Positions 17,581-26,160 are shown, numbered from the stretch's first letter. The stretch is DNA of 64,000 bases from Pseudomonadota bacterium (GCA_021843755.1 JAKBWB010000014.1:21549-85548), one strand, 5' to 3'. Translations and numbers: made by a program. Notes: a model not told the origin generated them from the letters alone.

Positions 17581-18918
17581 ATGTCCACGCTCACTCCCCG
17601 CGAGATCGTCCAGGAGCTCGACAAGCACATCATCGGCCAGAACGCCGCCAAGCGCGCCGTCGCGATCGCGCTGCGCAACCGCTGGCGGCGCATGCAGGTG
17701 CTCGAGCCGTTGCGCCAGGAGATCACACCGAAGAACATCCTGATGATCGGACCGACCGGGGTCGGCAAGACCGAGATCGCGCGCCGCCTGGCGCGGCTGG
17801 CGAATGCGCCGTTCGTCAAGGTCGAGGCCACGAAATTCACCGAGGTCGGTTACGTCGGGCGCGATGTCGACTCCATCGTCAAAGAGCTGGCCGACGTCGC
17901 CGTCAAGATCACGCGCGAGCAGGAAATGGAGAAGGTGCGGCAACGCGCCGCGGCGGCCGCCGAGGAGCGTGTGCTCGATGCGCTGCTGCCCAAGCCGCGC
18001 GTGATGGGCTTCTCGACCGACGAGCCGCAGCAGCCGCGCGATGCCGAAACCCGCGAGAAATTCCGGCGCATGCTGCGTGCCGGGGAGCTCGAGGAGCGCG
18101 AGATCGAGATCGAGCTGCGCTCGCAGCCGATGGGCGTGGAGATCATGGCGCCGCCTGGCATGGAAGAGATGCAGCAGCAGCTGCAGTCGATGTTCCAGAA
18201 TCTCGGCGGCAACCGCACCCGCAGCCGCAAGCTGAAGGTGCGCGAAGCGGTCAAGCTGCTGGTCGAAGACGAGGCGGCCAATCTGATCAACGAGGACGAG
18301 CTGAAGATCAAGGCCATCGAGAACGCGGAGCAGAACGGCATCGTGTTCATCGACGAGATCGACAAGGTCACGCGCCGGCAGGAGACCATGGGCGCGGACG
18401 TGTCGCGCGAAGGCGTGCAGCGCGACCTGCTGCCGCTCGTGGAAGGCTCGACGGTCACCACCAAGTACGGCCCGGTCAAGACCGACCACGTGCTGTTCAT
18501 CGCCTCGGGGGCCTTCAGCCTCTCGAAGCCCTCGGATCTGATTCCCGAGCTGCAAGGACGCTTGCCGATCCGTGTGGAACTCGAGTCGCTGAAGGTCGAG
18601 GACTTCGTGCGTATCCTGACCGAGCCGGACGCTTCGCTCACCGCCCAATACCAGGCGCTGATGAGCACCGAGGGTGTTACGGTGCGGTTCTCCACCGATG
18701 GCGTGCAGCGCATCGCGCAGATCGCCTATCAGGTCAACGAGCGGACCGAGAACATCGGCGCGCGCCGCCTGCACACCGTCATGGAGCGGCTGCTCGAGGC
18801 GGTCTCATACGATGCGTCGGAGCAATCAGGCTCCGAAATCAACATCGACGCGCGCTACGTCGACGAGCACCTCGGCAGTCTCGCCCAGGACGAGGATCTG
18901 ACCCGCTACATCCTCTGA
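17581..18918 (+). CDS. hslU: ATP-dependent protease ATPase subunit HslU
   Basis: A 445-residue AAA+ unfoldase. Walker A GPTGVGKT is at 57-64 and Walker [10 protein letters not shown] at about 253-261, with sensor residues in the C-terminal [14 protein letters not shown] segment. The intermediate I-domain (about 110-240) is present. The C-terminal tail LTRYIL is the segment known to dock into HslV. It lies in an operon with hslV, and its 3' end faces dsbA 18 bp away. Confidence 0.94.
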   Translation: MSTLTPREIVQELDKHIIGQNAAKRAVAIALRNRWRRMQVLEPLRQEITPKNILMIGPTGVGKTEIARRLARLANAPFVKVEATKFTEVGYVGRDVDSIVKELADVAVKITREQEMEKVRQRAAAAAEERVLDALLPKPRVMGFSTDEPQQPRDAETREKFRRMLRAGELEEREIEIELRSQPMGVEIMAPPGMEEMQQQLQSMFQNLGGNRTRSRKLKVREAVKLLVEDEAANLINEDELKIKAIENAEQNGIVFIDEIDKVTRRQETMGADVSREGVQRDLLPLVEGSTVTTKYGPVKTDHVLFIASGAFSLSKPSDLIPELQGRLPIRVELESLKVEDFVRILTEPDASLTAQYQALMSTEGVTVRFSTDGVQRIAQIAYQVNERTENIGARRLHTVMERLLEAVSYDASEQSGSEINIDARYVDEHLGSLAQDEDLTRYIL

Positions 18919-18936
18919 CCCGGGCCGCCGCGCAAA

Positions 18937-19686
18937 TCACCCCGTTTGCGGGTGATCGTGGACCCACCGGGTGAGGAAGTTGATGAGCTGGATCGTCCGC
19001 CGATCGCCGCTGGCCAGCCGCGACTCGTTGCCGTGATAGGCGAAGAACGATGGTCCAGTCTTGAAGCGCCCGTCGACGATGATCGTCGGTGTGGCGGTGA
19101 TCTGATACACCGTTTGCAGTTGTCGCGCCCTGTCCAGCTCGACGTGCACGTCGAACGAGTCGTAGGCGTTGACGAAGGCGCTGCCGGAGATGCCGTGCCG
19201 CTCGGCGAAGGCCTCCTGGAGCGCCAACGTCTTTGCTTTCGTACTGCCGATCATGACGTTCTCGTTGCCGCCGGCGGCCAGCTCCAGCCGGTGGATGGTG
19301 TTGAACGCCGTCGGGACCAGGTCATCCCGTCCCAGCGCCAGAAGCGTGTAGAACAGCCGCGCATCCGACACCTGCAAGGGCGCCCACATGACCGGCACCT
19401 GCACGAATTGCACGTAGGCCGGTTTGGTCTTGCGCCAGGCGACGATGTGAGGCTCGAGCGCATGGCAGAACGGGCAGGCGAGATAGAAGAATTCCATGAC
19501 CTGCACCTTGCCCGGGGGTGCGTTGGTGGGCTGAGCTGGGCTGAGTACCTTGTAGTTGATGCCGGCCTTCCACCGGCTGCTGACCGGCAGGTTGGCCGCC
19601 GCGGCGCGCGCGCCCGGGCCGCCGATGAGACACGCCAGCAGCGCAACCGAAACGGCCAGCACCCCCGAATTGCGTACGACTCGCAT
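18937..19686 (-). CDS. dsbA: Thiol:disulfide interchange protein, DsbA family (CPFC)
   Basis: A 249-residue exported oxidoreductase with a Sec signal peptide at about 1-29 (ALLACLIGGPGARA-AA). Active-site Cys71/Cys74 are in LACPFCHALEP, and the cis-Pro loop is TATPTIIVDG. In the family it introduces disulfides into periplasmic proteins and is reoxidised by DsbB. Directly upstream, with 4 bp between, is a paralogue with CPHC, so the two form a tandem duplication in one operon. The CPFC dipeptide differs from the classical CPHC and could alter redox potential. Confidence 0.88.
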   Translation of the reverse strand: MRVVRNSGVLAVSVALLACLIGGPGARAAAANLPVSSRWKAGINYKVLSPAQPTNAPPGKVQVMEFFYLACPFCHALEPHIVAWRKTKPAYVQFVQVPVMWAPLQVSDARLFYTLLALGRDDLVPTAFNTIHRLELAAGGNENVMIGSTKAKTLALQEAFAERHGISGSAFVNAYDSFDVHVELDRARQLQTVYQITATPTIIVDGRFKTGPSFFAYHGNESRLASGDRRTIQLINFLTRWVHDHPQTG

Positions 19687-19690
19687 CGAC

Positions 19691-20521
19691 TTAGCTCCTT
19701 TGCAGGTGTTCGTGGTCCCACGTGGTCAGGAAGTCGATCAGCTCGATCAGCTGCTGCTCGCCGCCCGCCATGTCGGGGTTGGTCTTGTACCGGCCATCGA
19801 CGATGATGGTCGGCGTGGAATCCACCTGGTAGGTCTGCTGGATCTGCTCGGCCTGCTGCAGGTGCGTGTTGACGTCGAACGAATCGTAGGCGCTGGCGAA
19901 CGCCGCGGCCGAGACGCCGTTCTTCGCCGCGAACGCCTCTTGCATCCTCAAGGTGTTGCCCGGGGTGCTGCCCACCAGGATGGACTCCGAACCGGTTCGC
20001 GTCTCCAGCGCATGGATGTATTGGAACGCCTTTCCGACCAGATCGTTCCGTCCGAGGGCCTCGAGCGTATAGAAGAGGCGGGCATGCGCCTGCTGCACCG
20101 GGCCCCACATCACCGGTACGCGCACGAACTGCACGTAGGATGGCATGGTCTTGCGCCAGGCGCGGATGTAGGGCTCGAGCGCGTAGCAGTGCGGGCAGGC
20201 GAGCCAGAACACCTCCATCACCTGCACCTTCCCGGGTGGCGCGTTGGTCGGTTGCGCCGGGGAGACCACGTCGTAGTTGATGCCGGGCTGCCACTTGGGG
20301 CTGGCCGGCAGGGCCAGCGGACTGTCCGCGGCCGAGCGGATCGAGGCGGAGGCGGCGCCGCTCGAGGTGATTGGCAGCGCGGCGGCGGCGCTTGGCGAAG
20401 CGCTCGCGCTCGCAGCGTTGGTGCCATGCGGCGCGGCGCTGCTCGAGGCCGGCGGCTGGCGGGAACTGCAGGCGCACAGCGCCAGGGCGGCCACGGCGGA
20501 CAAAGCGAGCTGGCGGATCAT
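19691..20521 (-). CDS. dsbA: Thiol:disulfide interchange protein, DsbA family, lipoprotein-like (CPHC)
   Basis: A 276-residue paralogue of the gene at 18937. The N-terminus ends its hydrophobic core at LALCAC, where Cys18 could be lipidated. A long Ala/Ser-rich linker (19-75) would tether the domain to the membrane. Active-site Cys109/Cys112 are in LACPHCYALEP, the classical DsbA dipeptide, and the cis-Pro loop is DSTPTIIVDG. Starting from residue 77 the two proteins align nearly without gaps through the NAPPGKVQVME segment. An AAGGAG lies upstream of ATG 20521. It is the first gene of the pair. Confidence 0.87.
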   Translation of the reverse strand: MIRQLALSAVAALALCACSSRQPPASSSAAPHGTNAASASASPSAAAALPITSSGAASASIRSAADSPLALPASPKWQPGINYDVVSPAQPTNAPPGKVQVMEVFWLACPHCYALEPYIRAWRKTMPSYVQFVRVPVMWGPVQQAHARLFYTLEALGRNDLVGKAFQYIHALETRTGSESILVGSTPGNTLRMQEAFAAKNGVSAAAFASAYDSFDVNTHLQQAEQIQQTYQVDSTPTIIVDGRYKTNPDMAGGEQQLIELIDFLTTWDHEHLQRS

Positions 20522-20549
20522 GGTCTGGGCTACTCCTTCTCTGGACTGC

Positions 20550-20726
20550 CTAACGCAAGCCCTGCACGGACGAGGCCACCGCCGGCATTTGCGCGGGGGT
20601 CAGGCGTTCGGCGATCGCGGACATGATGGGATTGCGGCGCCCGCCGGGGGTGCTCGCGGCGGCCAGTCCGGCCGCAGACGCCGCGACGACGGCTGCAGGG
20701 GCCGGGAGAACGCGTTTTTTCGCCAT
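20550..20726 (-). pseudogene. Relic of a cytochrome c4-type gene (C-terminal helix only)
   Basis: A 58-codon frame, ATG 20726 to TAG 20550. The last ~30 residues (RNPIMSAIAERLTPAQM, then AVASSVQGLR) closely resemble the C-terminal helix of cytochrome c4, which ends AVxSYIQGL. The N-terminal 28 residues are a basic-plus-Ala/Val stretch like a degraded signal peptide. No CxxCH heme motif remains. In Pseudomonas and Xanthomonas a full c4 gene sits exactly between dsbA and engB, the position found here, so an internal deletion is inferred. It could alternatively be a short expressed peptide. Confidence 0.55.
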
Positions 20727-20786
20727 GGCTCGCTCGATTCGATTCCGACCCGATGGTGCGAAAGCCCGGAATTGTACACTACGAGG

Positions 20787-21368
20787 ATGAGCGCATTTCC
20801 CCAAGCAAAGTTTCTGCTGAGCGCCGCGGCGGCCGCGCAATTTCCCGCCGATCATGGCGCGGAGATCGCATTCGCCGGTCGTTCGAACGCCGGCAAGTCG
20901 AGCGCCATCAATGCGCTGGTGGGACAGCGGGCGCTCGCGCGAGCCAGCAAGACCCCGGGACGAACCCGGCTGATCAATTTTTTCGCGCTCGGCGCCGAGG
21001 CGCGCCTGGTGGACTTGCCGGGCTACGGCTACGCCAGCGCGCCGGAGCGGGAGCGGCGCGCCTGGCCGGCGCTGATCGAAGCGCTGCGCCGGCGGAACTC
21101 GCTGCGGGGCGTGTTTCTGATCGTGGATGCGCGGCGTGGGATCGGCGAGGGGGATGCGGCGCTGCTGCAGTGGGCGGTGGGCCGGCCGGCCCACGTGCTG
21201 CTCGCGAAGTGCGACAAGCTCGCCCGCGCCGAGGGCCGCAAGGCGCTGGCGGACGCCCGCGATGCGCTGGGCGCAGGGGCGACGGTACAGCTGTTCTCGG
21301 CGCACGGCGGCGAGGGCGTCGAGCAGGCTCGGCAGATGCTGGCCGCCTGGCTCGGGATCCACCATTAA
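20787..21368 (+). CDS. engB: Ribosome-biogenesis GTPase EngB/YsxC (YihA)
   Basis: A 193-residue TRAFAC GTPase needed for 50S assembly in known members. G1 is GRSNAGKSS (31-39), the switch region is TPGRTR, G3 is DLPGYG (76-81), G4 is AKCDKL and G5 is FSAHGG. G4 deviates from the usual TKxDK by having Ala-Lys-Cys-Asp. ATG 20787 is preceded by ACGAGG, and a TACACT -10-like hexamer ends 6 bp upstream of the start. It is divergent from the dsbA pair; the engB-polA neighbourhood is conserved in Gammaproteobacteria. Confidence 0.92.
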   Translation: MSAFPQAKFLLSAAAAAQFPADHGAEIAFAGRSNAGKSSAINALVGQRALARASKTPGRTRLINFFALGAEARLVDLPGYGYASAPERERRAWPALIEALRRRNSLRGVFLIVDARRGIGEGDAALLQWAVGRPAHVLLAKCDKLARAEGRKALADARDALGAGATVQLFSAHGGEGVEQARQMLAAWLGIHH

Positions 21369-21372
21369 AAGA

Positions 21373-21438
21373 CCCCGATGGCCGCGCAGGCCACCGGGGC
21401 AGACCAACCCGGCACAGGTCTCGTGTGAACCGGGTTTT
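21373..21438 (+). terminator. Tandem hairpins ending in an intrinsic terminator after engB
   Basis: Hairpin one: CCCCGATGGCC (21373-21383), 5-base loop, GGCCACCGGGG (21389-21399), one mismatch. Hairpin two: AACCCGG-CACA (21406-21416) pairs with TGTG (21424-21427) and CCGGGTT (21430-21436) with a 2-base bulge, running into TTTT at 21435-21438. The second hairpin has terminator form. The pair begins 4 bp after the engB stop, so it ends the engB transcript. Two structured stems in a row could also be a 3'-UTR-derived small RNA. Confidence 0.6.
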
Positions 21439-21445
21439 GACCCGC

Positions 21446-21583
21446 TCAGGGAGGGAAGCGGGGAGTGCCGTAGCACTCGCAGAATTCGACTGGGGCCGTG
21501 CCGGGAAGTTCCGTGTGACCGAGGCTCGTCATGGCTGATATTACATACAGTTTCGCGGCGGGAAGTTCTGTCTCCAGAATCAT
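21446..21583 (-). CDS. Possible 45-residue peptide divergent from the aldehyde dehydrogenase (doubtful)
   Basis: An open frame from ATG 21583 to TGA 21446 on the minus strand, in an otherwise gene-free stretch. A GAGG lies about 9 bp upstream of the ATG. The peptide has two similar segments (ETELPAAKLY and HTELPGTAPVEF) and a Cys-rich end (FCECYGTPRFPP). Internal ATG 21532 would give 28 residues. I recognise no family. In G+C-rich DNA such frames arise easily by chance, and this frame also stays open upstream across the dehydrogenase gene, which weakens the case. Confidence 0.2.
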   Translation of the reverse strand: MILETELPAAKLYVISAMTSLGHTELPGTAPVEFCECYGTPRFPP

Positions 21584-21634
21584 GCCCCATGCCTCGGCCG
21601 GCAGGCCGGCGCCCCGCCTTGTATCGGAGACACC

Positions 21635-23089
21635 ATGCTGAAACTCCGTGATCCGAGTCTGCTGCGCACGCAAGCCTTTATCGGCGGCCGCTGGATCGAT
21701 GCGGATTCCGGCGCGTCCGTCACGGTCCGTAATCCGGCCACCGGCGCCACGCTCGGCACCGTACCGCAGCTCGGTGGTGCCGAGACTCGCCGGGCGATCG
21801 CGGCCGCGTATGCGGCCTTCCCGGCCTGGGCGGCCAAGACCGCGCGCGAGCGCGCGGTGCTGCTCGAGCGCTGGTACGCACTGTTGATGGAGCAGCAGGA
21901 TGATCTGGCGATGTTGATGACCGCCGAGCAGGGCAAGCCGCTGGCGGAAGCGCGCGGGGAGATCACCTACGCCGCCTCGTTCATTCAATGGTTCGCCGAG
22001 GAGGCCAAGCGTCTCTACGGCGAGATCATTCCCGGGCATCAGAGCGACAAGCGCCTTCTGGTGCTGCGCCAGCCGGTCGGGGTGGTCGGCGCCATCACGC
22101 CATGGAACTTTCCGGCCGCGATGATCACCCGCAAGGCGGGACCGGCGCTGGCCGCCGGCTGCACGCTCGTGTGCAAGCCGGCGATCCAGACGCCGCTCTG
22201 CGCGCTCGCGCTGGCCGCGCTCGCCGAGCGCGCCGGCATCCCACCCGGCGTATTCAACATCGTCACCGGCAGCGATGCGGCCGCGATCGGCGCGGAACTC
22301 TCCGGCCATCCGCTGGTGCGCAAACTCACCTTCACCGGCTCGACCGCGGTGGGCAAGATCTTGATGGCGCAATGCGCCGGCACGGTGAAGAAGATCTCGC
22401 TCGAGCTCGGCGGGAATGCGCCATTCATCGTGTTCGACGATGCCGATCTCGACGCCGCGGTTGCCGGTGCGATCGACAGCAAGTATCGCAACTCCGGCCA
22501 GACCTGCGTGTGCGCCAACCGTCTGCTGGTGCAAGGCGGCGTGTATGACGCCTTCGCGCACAAGCTCCGGGATGCGGTCGCCACGCTGCGCGTCGGCGAT
22601 GGCCTGGCGGGGCCCACCGATCAGGGGCCGCTGATCGATGCGCGAGCCCTCGCCAAGGTGGAGCGCCACCTCGCCGATGCCGTGCAGAAAGGGGCGCGCA
22701 TCCTGCTCGGCGGCCATCGCCATGCGCTCGGCGGTACGTTCTTCGAGCCGACCGTGGTCACCGGCGCGAGCGCCGAGATGCTGCTCGCCCGCGAGGAGAC
22801 TTTCGGCCCGCTCGCGCCGCTGTTCCGCTTCGACACCGAGGCCGAGGCGATCCACATGGCCAACGATACCGAGTTCGGGCTGGCCGCCTACCTCTACACG
22901 CGGGATCTGGCGCGCAGCTGGCGTGTGGCCGAGGCGCTCGAGTACGGCATCGTGGGCGTGAACACCGGGCTGATCTCGACCGCGGCCGCACCCTTCGGCG
23001 GCGTCAAGGAGTCGGGCATCGGCCGGGAAGGCTCGCGCCACGGCATCCTGGAGTACACGGAGATGAAGTATCTGTGCGTCGGGGTGTAG
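21635..23089 (+). CDS. gabD: Aldehyde dehydrogenase, succinate-semialdehyde dehydrogenase-like
   Basis: A 484-residue NAD(P)-dependent aldehyde dehydrogenase. The catalytic Cys291 is in NSGQTCVCANR, general base Glu257 is in LELGG, and cofactor/oxyanion Asn is in TPWNFP (155-160), with FTGSTAVGK as the Rossmann segment. The N-terminus (LRDPSLLRTQAFIGGRWIDAD) and the PFGGVKESGIGREGSRHG end are strongly GabD-like, so oxidation of succinate semialdehyde to succinate is the likely reaction. No gabT is nearby, so the physiological route is open. Its 3' end faces polA 18 bp away. Confidence 0.85.
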   Translation: MLKLRDPSLLRTQAFIGGRWIDADSGASVTVRNPATGATLGTVPQLGGAETRRAIAAAYAAFPAWAAKTARERAVLLERWYALLMEQQDDLAMLMTAEQGKPLAEARGEITYAASFIQWFAEEAKRLYGEIIPGHQSDKRLLVLRQPVGVVGAITPWNFPAAMITRKAGPALAAGCTLVCKPAIQTPLCALALAALAERAGIPPGVFNIVTGSDAAAIGAELSGHPLVRKLTFTGSTAVGKILMAQCAGTVKKISLELGGNAPFIVFDDADLDAAVAGAIDSKYRNSGQTCVCANRLLVQGGVYDAFAHKLRDAVATLRVGDGLAGPTDQGPLIDARALAKVERHLADAVQKGARILLGGHRHALGGTFFEPTVVTGASAEMLLAREETFGPLAPLFRFDTEAEAIHMANDTEFGLAAYLYTRDLARSWRVAEALEYGIVGVNTGLISTAAAPFGGVKESGIGREGSRHGILEYTEMKYLCVGV

Positions 23090-23107
23090 TAGCCGGCGCG
23101 CCCGCGC

Positions 23108-25909
23108 TCAATGTGCCTCGTCCCAGTTCGACCCGGTGCCGATCTCGACCCGCAGCGGCACGCGCAGCGCGGCTGCCTCGGTCATGCGGCTGCGGACCGC
23201 CGCGGTGACGGCCGCGACATGCTCACGGGCGACCTCGAGCACCAACTCGTCGTGCACCTGCATGATCAGATGCGCCTGGTCCTCGTGACCGGCGCACCAG
23301 GCGTCGACCGAGATCATGGCGCGCTTGATGATGTCCGCGGCGCTGCCCTGCATGGGCGCATTGATGGCGCTGCGCTCGGCGTACTGGCGGGTCTGCGAAT
23401 TGCCGGAGCGGATGTCCGGTAGATAGAGCCGGCGGCCGAACACGGTCTCGACATAGCCCTGCTCCCGCGCCCGCCGGCGCGTCTCGTCCATGAAGCGCCG
23501 CACGTCCGGGTAACGCTGAAAGTAGCGCTCCACGTAGCTCTGCGCCGCCGCGCGATCGATGCCGAGCTGGCGTGCCAGGCCGAACGCCGACATGCCGTAG
23601 ATGAGTCCGAAGTTGATGGTTTTCGCGAGCCGCCGCTGCTCGGGCGTCACTGCGGACGGCGAGGCCGCGAACACCTCGGCCGCGGTCGCCTGATGGACGT
23701 CGCGCTCTTCGGCGAAGGCGCGCAGCAGACCCTCATCGCCCGACAGGTGCGCCATGATGCGCAGCTCGATCTGCGAGTAATCCGCCGCCAGCAGCACGTA
23801 CCCGGGCGGCGCGATGAACGCCTGGCGGATGCGCCGCCCTTCGGGCGTGCGGATCGGAATGTTTTGCAGGTTGGGGTCGGTGGACGACAGCCGGCCGGTC
23901 TGCGCCACCGCCTGATGATACGAGGTGTGGATGCGCCCGGTGCGCGGGTTGATCTGCTCGGGGAGTTTCTCGGCATAGGTCGACTTCAGCTTGGCGAGCG
24001 CGCGGTAGTCGAGCACCGTGCGCGGCAGCGGATACGCCGCCGAGAGCTCCTCCAGCACGTCTTCGGCCGTGGACGGTTGCCCGGTCGGGGTCTTGCGCAG
24101 CACCGGCAGACCGAGCTTCTCGAACAGCACCGCGCGGAGCTGTTTGGGCGAATCGATGTTGAACGCCGAGCCCGCCTCCTCGTGCGCCTGCCCGACGAGC
24201 TGCGCCATGCGCGCGGCCAGCTCACCGCTTTGGGCGCGCAACCGCTCGCGGTCGATGAGCACGCCGCGGCGCTCCATGCGCAGCAGCACCGGCACCAGCG
24301 GCTGTTCGATGTCCGTGTAGAGGCGCTCCAGGGCCGGGACGCTCGTGATCCTGGGCCACAGCGTCCGATGCAGCTGCAACGTGATGTCGGCGTCCTCGGC
24401 GGCGTACTCGGCGGCCCGGGCGATCGGTACCTGGCTGAAGGGAATGGCCTTGGCGCCCTTGCCGGCGACCGCCTCGTAGGCAATGGTGTGGACCCCGAGA
24501 TACCGGCGCGCGGCCGAGTCCATGTCGTGCCGCGTGGCCACGCTGTCCCACACGTAGGACTCGAGCATGCTGTCGTAGCGCATGCCCTCGAGGGTGATGC
24601 CGTGATTGGCGAGTACGTGCGCGTCGTATTTCAGATGATGGCCGAGCTTGCCGCGGCGCGGGTCCTCCAGAAGGGGCCGCAGAGCCTCGAGCGTTTCGGC
24701 GCGATCGAGCTGGACCGGCGCGCCCGCGTAGTCGTGCGCGAGCGGCACGTAGGCAGCCTTGCCCGGCTCGACGCTGAACGACAGGCCGACGATCTGCGCC
24801 TGCATGTAATCGAGACTGGTGGTCTCGGTGTCGAAGGCGATCAGCTCGGCCCGTTCCAACTGGGTCAACCAGCGCTGGAGGTCCGCACGTGTCAGGACGG
24901 TCGCGTAATCCCGTGCCGCCGGCGCCGCGGCCGGCCGGTGGGGCATGGTGCTGGCGTGCTCGGCCGTACTGCCGCCCACCGCGATGCCCGCGGCGGCTGT
25001 CGTGGCCGGCTGTTGCTGGGCATCGGCACCGGCCAGACCCGCCGTGGCCGGGTGCTCCTGGTCGAGCTGATGCAACAGCGCGCGCAGGTCGAAGCGCGAA
25101 TACAGCGCGCGCAGGAGCGGCACGTCGGGTTCCCCGGGCGCCAGATCATTGGGACCCATCGGCAGATCGACATCGGTACGAATGGTCGCGAGCTGGCGCG
25201 ACAGCTCCAGCGTGGCGAGCCCGGCGCGCAGGTTCTCACCCACCTTGCCGCCGATCTCGCTCGCGTGTGCGACGAGGTTGTCGAGCGAGCCGTACTGCGC
25301 GAGCAGCCTGGCCGCGGTCTTCGGTCCGACCTGCTGGATTCCCGGGATGTTGTCCGAGCTGTCGCCAGCGAGCGCCAGATAATCGACGATCTGCTCGGGC
25401 ATGACATCGAACTTCGACTTCACGCCCGCGCGGTCGAGCCGTGTATTGTTCATCGTGTTGATCAGCGTGATCGAGCCGTCCACCAGCTGCGCCATGTCCT
25501 TGTCGCCGGTGCAGATCACCACCCGGCTTCCGGCGGCGGCCGCGCGCCGCGCCAGTGTGCCGATCACGTCGTCGGCTTCGACGCCCCCGACGCGCAGCAT
25601 CGGCAGGCCCTGCGCGGCGATGATCTCCAGCAGCGGGGCCACCTGAGCGCGCAGCTCCTGCGGCATCGACGGGCGGTGCGCCTTGTAGGCGGTGAACAGC
25701 TCGTCGCGGAACGTCTTGCCGGGCGCATCGAACACCACCGCGACGCGTGGTGCCGGGTATTCCCTGAGGAACTTCGCCAGCATGTTGAGCACCCCGAGCA
25801 GAGCTCCGGTCGGCTCGCCGTGCGCGCTGGTCAGCGGCGGCAGGGCATGGAATGCGCGATAGAGATACGACGAGCCGTCGAAGAGCACCAGGTCCGGAAT
25901 GTCGGGCAT
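23108..25909 (-). CDS. polA: DNA polymerase I
   Basis: A 933-residue replication and repair polymerase. The N-terminal 5' nuclease domain (1-~300) opens LVLFDGSSYLYRAFHALP and has GVEADDVIGTLA and GDKDMAQLV metal-binding acids. The 3'-5' exonuclease domain is intact, with FDTETTSLDYM near 350 and the later YAAEDADITLQ. The C-terminal polymerase domain has motif A DYSQIELRIMAHLSGD, the O-helix RRLAKTINFGLIYGMSAFGL, and motif C QVHDELVLEV. A Pro/Ala/Thr-rich linker lies at ~290-330. TATACT ends 6 bp upstream of ATG 25909. It follows lptM by 32 bp on the same strand. Confidence 0.96.
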   Translation of the reverse strand: MPDIPDLVLFDGSSYLYRAFHALPPLTSAHGEPTGALLGVLNMLAKFLREYPAPRVAVVFDAPGKTFRDELFTAYKAHRPSMPQELRAQVAPLLEIIAAQGLPMLRVGGVEADDVIGTLARRAAAAGSRVVICTGDKDMAQLVDGSITLINTMNNTRLDRAGVKSKFDVMPEQIVDYLALAGDSSDNIPGIQQVGPKTAARLLAQYGSLDNLVAHASEIGGKVGENLRAGLATLELSRQLATIRTDVDLPMGPNDLAPGEPDVPLLRALYSRFDLRALLHQLDQEHPATAGLAGADAQQQPATTAAAGIAVGGSTAEHASTMPHRPAAAPAARDYATVLTRADLQRWLTQLERAELIAFDTETTSLDYMQAQIVGLSFSVEPGKAAYVPLAHDYAGAPVQLDRAETLEALRPLLEDPRRGKLGHHLKYDAHVLANHGITLEGMRYDSMLESYVWDSVATRHDMDSAARRYLGVHTIAYEAVAGKGAKAIPFSQVPIARAAEYAAEDADITLQLHRTLWPRITSVPALERLYTDIEQPLVPVLLRMERRGVLIDRERLRAQSGELAARMAQLVGQAHEEAGSAFNIDSPKQLRAVLFEKLGLPVLRKTPTGQPSTAEDVLEELSAAYPLPRTVLDYRALAKLKSTYAEKLPEQINPRTGRIHTSYHQAVAQTGRLSSTDPNLQNIPIRTPEGRRIRQAFIAPPGYVLLAADYSQIELRIMAHLSGDEGLLRAFAEERDVHQATAAEVFAASPSAVTPEQRRLAKTINFGLIYGMSAFGLARQLGIDRAAAQSYVERYFQRYPDVRRFMDETRRRAREQGYVETVFGRRLYLPDIRSGNSQTRQYAERSAINAPMQGSAADIIKRAMISVDAWCAGHEDQAHLIMQVHDELVLEVAREHVAAVTAAVRSRMTEAAALRVPLRVEIGTGSNWDEAH

Positions 25910-25921
25910 GCGCCCAGTATA
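25909..25921 (-). promoter_or_regulatory. -10 element directly before the polA start
   Basis: On the minus strand TATACT (25921-25916) is followed by 6 bases and then ATG 25909, so initiation there would give a leaderless or near-leaderless polA message. There is no good -35 match 16-18 bp further up. Read-through from lptM is the alternative. Confidence 0.35.
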
Positions 25922-25941
25922 ACGAACGCCTGTCGCGGCGC

Positions 25942-26160
25942 TTACGCTGCCGGCGGGCTCGCGGTCCCCTCGTCCGAGCGTTTCTTGGCGGCCCGCGCCG
26001 TGTCGCGCAGCGGGGATTTGGCCGCGCTCGCGGGCGCCGGATGCGTGACCACGGCGGCTCTGCGCGCCGGCAGGTAGAGGGGGCCCCTGAACCCACAGGC
26101 CGCGCAGCTCAACAGCAAACAGGCGCCGCCGGCGATCAGGCGAGTGCTGCGCGCGATCAT
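25942..26160 (-). CDS. lptM: LptM-type small lipoprotein (YifL)
   Basis: A 72-residue protein with a hydrophobic signal (9-21) ending at Cys22, followed by GFRGPLYLP. The C-G-x-(K/R)-G-P-L-Y-x-P sequence right after the lipidated Cys is the LptM signature. In E. coli LptM binds LptD and helps assemble the LPS translocon in the outer membrane. The C-terminal ~40 residues are Ala/Lys/Arg-rich and variable. ATG 26160 overlaps the stop of the thioesterase upstream by 4 bp, fixing the start. It normally precedes lysA-dapF; here it precedes polA. Confidence 0.75.
   Translation of the reverse strand: MIARSTRLIAGGACLLLSCAACGFRGPLYLPARRAAVVTHPAPASAAKSPLRDTARAAKKRSDEGTASPPAA

Noticed and set aside
18936..18956. 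ATCACCC/GGGTGAT hairpin between hslU and dsbA as a terminator
   Set aside because: It lies within the last codons of dsbA and has no T run.
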